Source of the DNA: JBLHKW01 sp047618565
Lineage (GTDB): Bacteria > Planctomycetota > UBA1135 > GCA-002686595
Assembly (NCBI GenBank): GCA_047618565.1
Contig: JBLHKW010000041.1
Coordinates: 1 to 34,769 of the forward strand
Reading direction: 5' to 3'
Length of the DNA stretch: 34,769 nt
Positions 31,764-34,769 of this stretch are shown one piece after another. Position numbers and translations under genes: made by a program. How positions within the stretch are numbered: the stretch's first letter is position 1; the number at the start of each line of letters is the position of its first letter. The notes under the pieces are model-generated. The model worked only from the letters and a program-made list of their open reading frames with translations. It did not search any database and had not been told where the DNA came from.

Positions 31764-32494
31764 TAACGCTGCCGGACCAGCACCCCGGGTCGCAGGTCCG
31801 AGATCTCCCCGGATGGCTCGAGACGGAGCCACAGGCCCTGGCCCAGGACCTCGGTCGATCCCTGGGTGGCTCGCGGCGCCGTGCGACGTGTGCGGGTGTA
31901 GCCGTCGACCCCCGACGGGACCACGGGCGGCTCGGATCGGGCCGGGCGGGGCAGGACGGCGCGTCCGTCGGTGCTCGCGGCCGAATCCGATCCCGCCGTC
32001 GTCTCGAGACCGTATCCGAGACGCGAGATGAACAGGTCCAGCTCGTAGCTGGAGCCGCAGTCGAAGTGTTCCGAGTAGATGACGAGCTGGAACTCGCGGC
32101 CCGGTTGGAGGACCTCGAAGCTGCCTTTCTCATCGAGGATCGAGTCGTAGCAGGCGATGTACTGGTCGAGCAGCGGGTCGTAGATGCAGAGTGCGAGGTC
32201 GCCGAAGAGGTCGTACTCGTCGAGGACGAAGTCGATCGAGACCGGCTCCGCGGCGACGAACGCAAAGCCGTCGATATCGCCGTACTCGGCCTGTAGGTTG
32301 CCGCGCACGATGATGCGCTGGCTGCCGACGACCGTGCTCACGAAGTCCGCGTCGAACACCGAGTCGTTGGGCTCGGTCTCGAAGTAGACGGGCGTCGGCG
32401 GCGGATGGGGGCTGCCGGAAACGTGTACGGATCCGTTGCAGGCGGCCAGGGCCAGGCTGGCGAGGAGCAGGGCAGTTCGGGATAGGTACAACAT
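31763..32494 (-). CDS. EPND-motif lipoprotein of unknown function
   Basis: Protein of 243 residues from the ATG at 32494; in-frame upstream starts would place the leader internally. The signal peptide ends in a good lipobox (LALAAC, Cys19). Then comes a Pro-rich linker and FETEPNDSVFDADFV (about 38-52), the 'E-P-N-D-x-x-x-x-A' opening found before pre-peptidase C-terminal (PPC)-like beta-sandwich domains. The remaining strands (RIIVRGNLQAEYGDIDGFAF, VSIDFVLDEY, EFQLVIYSEHF) fit such a domain. The C-terminal ~80 residues are Ser/Arg/Pro-rich and look unstructured. Surface location is inferred. Its TAG stop is formed at the boundary with palindromic element A. Confidence 0.78.
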   Translation of the reverse strand: MLYLSRTALLLASLALAACNGSVHVSGSPHPPPTPVYFETEPNDSVFDADFVSTVVGSQRIIVRGNLQAEYGDIDGFAFVAAEPVSIDFVLDEYDLFGDLALCIYDPLLDQYIACYDSILDEKGSFEVLQPGREFQLVIYSEHFDCGSSYELDLFISRLGYGLETTAGSDSAASTDGRAVLPRPARSEPPVVPSGVDGYTRTRRTAPRATQGSTEVLGQGLWLRLEPSGEISDLRPGVLVRQR

Positions 32495-32735
32495 GGAGGC
32501 GTCCCTTTCGGATGGAGCCGGACAGCTGGCGCGGCGGGGAGCCGTGCGACAGGAATCCGGCACGTGGAGGCTCCGGACTCTGCGCAACCGCCGTGCCAGC
32601 GCCCGCAGGGGGTGCCCGGGCCCCAATTGCCGCCGCGTGTCCTCGGCCGTGTCCTCTGCATAGGTCGATCGCCCGTTCGCGGAGCGCAGCAGAAATGAGT
32701 CGCTCGACCCCCGCCAACCCGGCCAGAATGGACCC

Positions 32736-32939
32736 GTGTCGTCCCGCGCCCACTCCCGTCTCGCCATCCTCTTCGCGCTCCTGCTGGTCGCGACCCACCT
32801 GGACTTCTGGCGCCCCCAGCGGCCGCTGCTCGTGTTCGGTTGGTTGCCCGAGGAGCTGCTCTGGCGTCTGTGCTGGATGGCGGCGGCCTTCCTCTACCTG
32901 GTCTACTTCTGCAAGTACGTCTGGCGTGAGGAGGGCTGA
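32736..32939 (+). CDS. Small two-TM protein (DUF3311-like) paired with an SSS symporter
   Basis: Protein of 67 residues from a GTG at 32736, with two hydrophobic segments (about 9-20, LAILFALLLVAT, and 43-60, RLCWMAAAFLYLVYF) around a short loop containing PLLVFGWLPEELLW. This resembles the small DUF3311-type proteins encoded immediately before sodium:solute symporters. Its TGA stop is followed at once by the symporter's ATG at 32940, so the two are translated together. The role is probably as an accessory or stabilising subunit of the transporter; that is inferred from linkage only. Confidence 0.75.
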   Translation: MSSRAHSRLAILFALLLVATHLDFWRPQRPLLVFGWLPEELLWRLCWMAAAFLYLVYFCKYVWREEG

Positions 32940-34448
32940 ATGGAACCCTCGCTCCTGCCGTTCACCGTCGCGCTGGTGGTCTACGTCGTCGTCGTTCTCG
33001 CGGTCGGACTGCTGGCGACACGTCGCGCGGCCAGCTCGGCCGAGGAGTACTTCCTCGCGGGGCGCGGCCTCGGGACGGTGGTGCTCTTCATGGCGCTATT
33101 CGGCACGAACTGCACGGCCTTCGTCCTGGTGGGCGTACCCGGCCAGGCCTATCACGATGGCGTCGGCGTGTTCGGGGTCAACGCGCCGATCGTGGCACTC
33201 GGCATCCCGTTGACGTTCTGGGCGATCGGGTCACCCGCGCGCCGCATGGCCCGTCGGCTGGGGGCGTTGACCCCGGCCGAGCTCTACGCCCGTCGCTTCG
33301 GCTCGCGCGGTCTGGGACAGTTGCTCTTCACGGTCTTCACGCTCTACACCCTGCCCTACATGGTGACGGCGGTCGACGGCGCGGCGAAGACGCTCGCGAG
33401 CGTCACACACGGAGCGGTCACGGAGTCCGCCGGCGGTCTGGGCGTGCTGGCGGTCGCGCTGCTCTACACCTCCCTGGGCGGGATGCGCGCGACAGCCTGG
33501 ACCAACGTGATCCAGGGCGTGCTCTTCATGGCCTTCATGCTGGCAGCCTTCATCTGGATCCCGCGCTCGATGGGGGGCCTGACCGTGGCGATGGAGAAGG
33601 TCCGTGCGCACGACGAGAACCTCCTGATCGTCCACGGCGGTGGTCTCTTCGAACCCCGTGCCTGGACATCCTGGGGCCTCGCGATCTCCCTGACCGTGAT
33701 CGCGTTCCCGCACATGCTCGTGCGCCTGTTCGCGGCCCGCAGCGAGGAGTCCCTCAAGCGCGTCTGCCGCCTCTACCCGGTTGCGTTGCTCCTGCTCTGG
33801 CTACCGGCCGTGATGATCGGTGTCTGGGGCGCGGCGGAGTTTCCAGGGCTCGAGGGGCGCGCATCCGACTCGATCTTCTCCCTGATGGTCACCGAGCACC
33901 TGCCCGCGTGGCTGGCCGCCTGCGGCTTCCTGGCCGTGCTCGCCGCGGTCATGTCCACCCTCGATGGCCAGCTGTTGACGCTCGGTTCGATGCTGAGCCG
34001 GGATGTCATGAAGCCGCCGCCCGCGGGCGCCGGCCAGACCCCTGGCGTCGCCAGTGGACGCGTCTTCGGGGTCGTGATCGCGGTCGTCGTCTACGTGCTC
34101 TGGCGCGCGGCCGCGCACTCCATCTTCCAGGTCGCGTCGGTCGCCTTCTCCGGCTACGTGACCCTGGCGCCAACGCTCTTTTTCGGCGTGCGCTGGCGGC
34201 GCTTCACGGTCGTCGGCGCGAGCGCATCGATCGTCGTCGGCAATGCGGTGTACTTTCTTTGCCTGTTCCAGGGCGGTGGCATGGGCGCCGCGATGCAGCC
34301 CTCGTGGTTCGGATTCCTGCCGGTGTTCTGGGGCTTCCTGGCCGCCGTGCTCGCGGCCGTCGTGGGCAGCCTGTGGAGCGCACCCGGCGACCCACAGCGG
34401 GAACGCGAAGCGTTTGGCGACCGCGTGGTCATGAATAATCCGGGCTAG
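32940..34448 (+). CDS. Sodium:solute symporter (SSS) family protein
   Basis: Integral membrane transporter of 502 residues with about 13 hydrophobic helices. The N-terminal helix is followed by the family motif SSAEEYFLAGRGLG (about 32-45), then LFGTNCTAFVLVGVPGQAY, LTPAELYARRFGSRGLG and YTSLGGMRATAWTNVIQGVLF (the typical G-G-x-x-A-x-x-W-T-D/N-x-x-Q motif), and AVMSTLDGQLLTLGSMLSRDV (the Na+-site helix). It uses the sodium gradient to import a solute; the family covers sugars, pantothenate, proline and carboxylates, and I cannot assign one. The preceding two-TM gene abuts it. The TAG stop (34446-34448) overlaps palindromic element B by one base. Confidence 0.9.
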   Translation: MEPSLLPFTVALVVYVVVVLAVGLLATRRAASSAEEYFLAGRGLGTVVLFMALFGTNCTAFVLVGVPGQAYHDGVGVFGVNAPIVALGIPLTFWAIGSPARRMARRLGALTPAELYARRFGSRGLGQLLFTVFTLYTLPYMVTAVDGAAKTLASVTHGAVTESAGGLGVLAVALLYTSLGGMRATAWTNVIQGVLFMAFMLAAFIWIPRSMGGLTVAMEKVRAHDENLLIVHGGGLFEPRAWTSWGLAISLTVIAFPHMLVRLFAARSEESLKRVCRLYPVALLLLWLPAVMIGVWGAAEFPGLEGRASDSIFSLMVTEHLPAWLAACGFLAVLAAVMSTLDGQLLTLGSMLSRDVMKPPPAGAGQTPGVASGRVFGVVIAVVVYVLWRAAAHSIFQVASVAFSGYVTLAPTLFFGVRWRRFTVVGASASIVVGNAVYFLCLFQGGGMGAAMQPSWFGFLPVFWGFLAAVLAAVVGSLWSAPGDPQREREAFGDRVVMNNPG

Positions 34449-34608
34449 GAGTCTGCGCCACAGATCGCGGATTCACGCTCGGTTTCCCCGGGCCGACTGA
34501 CAAGGCGCCGGGTCCCACCCATGGTTGCCTGCATGTGCGGGTTCCGGCAACGCCGGCAGGCGGTTAGGGGGAGTCGAGCGGGGATTCGCGATCTGTGGCG
34601 CAGGCTGC
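34448..34608. mobile_element. MITE-like palindromic element B flanked by TA
   Basis: A 161-bp element with inverted ends. CTGCGCCACAGATCGCG (34453-34469) matches perfectly the complement of 34587-34603. The similarity continues both outward (TAGGAGT against TAGCAGC) and inward (ATTC-CGCTCG-CCCC with mismatches). TA flanks both sides (34446-34447 and 34609-34610). The outer sequence TAGCAGCC is the same as at one end of element A, but the interiors differ. It follows the symporter stop directly and may also terminate transcription. Confidence 0.75.
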
Positions 34609-34610
34609 TA

Positions 34611-34769
34611 GTGGTGTGCTGCAAAAGTTCATCGGATTGGTTTTCGATGATTGCCTCCCTCCTGCGTATCGCATCCCATGGGAAGACAAATGGGGAGACC
34701 GAAGGCAGAGCTGAATCTCGAGGCGTGCGAAGGCGAGGAGCTCAAGCGGCTTGCGCGGCGCAGGACGGT
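34611..34769 (+). mobile_element. IS630-family insertion sequence, left part (truncated by window end)
   Basis: The sequence after the TA at 34609-34610 starts GTGGTGTGCTGCAAAAGTTC, plausible as the left terminal repeat of an IS630-type element. The transposase gene begins 67 bp in. IS630 elements insert at TA, which agrees with the position, but the right end and the matching inverted repeat lie outside the window, so the left boundary is a proposal. Confidence 0.6.
34678..34769 (+). CDS. IS630-family transposase, N-terminal fragment (3' partial at window edge)
   Basis: The frame opens with ATG at 34678 (or the in-frame ATG at 34690) and runs off the end of the window. The 30 visible residues contain MGRPKAELNL and then EELKRLARRRT, matching the conserved start of IS630-family transposases (M-G-R-P-K-A-x-L-x-L, then L-x-x-x-A-R-R), the beginning of the DNA-binding helix-turn-helix. 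The DDE domain is not in the window, so completeness cannot be judged. The lower G+C of the leader (CAAAAGTTCATCGGATTGG and after) differs from the chromosome around it, as expected for a recent insertion. Confidence 0.75.
   Translation, partial: MGRQMGRPKAELNLEACEGEELKRLARRRT

Noticed and set aside
1..34769. tRNA, rRNA, CRISPR arrays, riboswitches, prophage or defence-island genes
   Set aside because: None seen by reading for conserved motifs, evenly spaced direct repeats or the usual gene families; small structured RNAs could still be missed without a covariance search.

Overview
The window is high-GC, gene-dense bacterial chromosome with no rRNA, tRNA, CRISPR array or prophage genes visible. 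It most likely comes from a member of the Planctomycetota. The clues are a secreted YVTN-type beta-propeller with a C-terminal domain I associate with planctomycete secretomes, many lipoproteins of unknown function, two large sulfatase-fold lipoproteins in tandem, a bacterial deoxyhypusine-synthase-like enzyme, and an EboA/EboB pair. The assignment is inference; no marker gene fixes it.

Layout. 1-1668: 3' part of the beta-propeller gene. 1688-4000: a folate (p-aminobenzoate) pair, pabB then pabC, with no gap. 4200-5036: a secreted HEAT-like protein. 5117-9545: two coupled membrane-anchored unknowns, then xseA and a GT2 glycosyltransferase. 9581-13811: a protein with two PARP-type zinc fingers, a deoxyhypusine-synthase-family enzyme, an RmlC-like cupin and a long-form NadA. 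The zinc-finger and DHS genes are separated by a strongly palindromic repeat region. 13946-17724: a beta-helix/PA14 lipoprotein, convergent with a P5C dehydrogenase.

17969-22357 is a tightly coupled five-gene operon: coiled-coil lipoprotein, secreted terpenoid-cyclase-fold toroid protein, EboA, a short lipoprotein that looks like the two ends of a sulfatase without the middle, and EboB (TatD family). It resembles a reduced or variant ebo cluster lacking eboC-eboF, and is the best candidate for an undescribed system here.

22385-24764 (minus strand): a repetitive helical secreted protein, an amidohydrolase and a tiny membrane protein. 24970-25482: a 6-pyruvoyl-tetrahydropterin-synthase-family enzyme lacking the QueD catalytic Cys but having Glu three residues before HGH. 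This suggests the PTPS-III type that replaces FolB, and would connect with pabBC. Convergent to it is a three-gene minus-strand cluster: two paralogous sulfatase-fold lipoproteins with Thr instead of the formylglycine Cys/Ser, then an HExxH metallopeptidase-like lipoprotein. 31763-32494 is an EPND-type lipoprotein; 32736-34448 is a small two-TM protein plus an SSS-family symporter.

Mobile DNA. Two roughly 160-bp palindromic elements (31605-31763 and 34448-34608) are flanked by TA and begin inside the TAG stop codon of a neighbouring gene. An IS630-family transposase gene starts at 34678 and runs off the window; its element appears to begin at the TA that ends the second palindrome. A different pair of inverted palindromes lies at 10231-10316 and 10459-10574.
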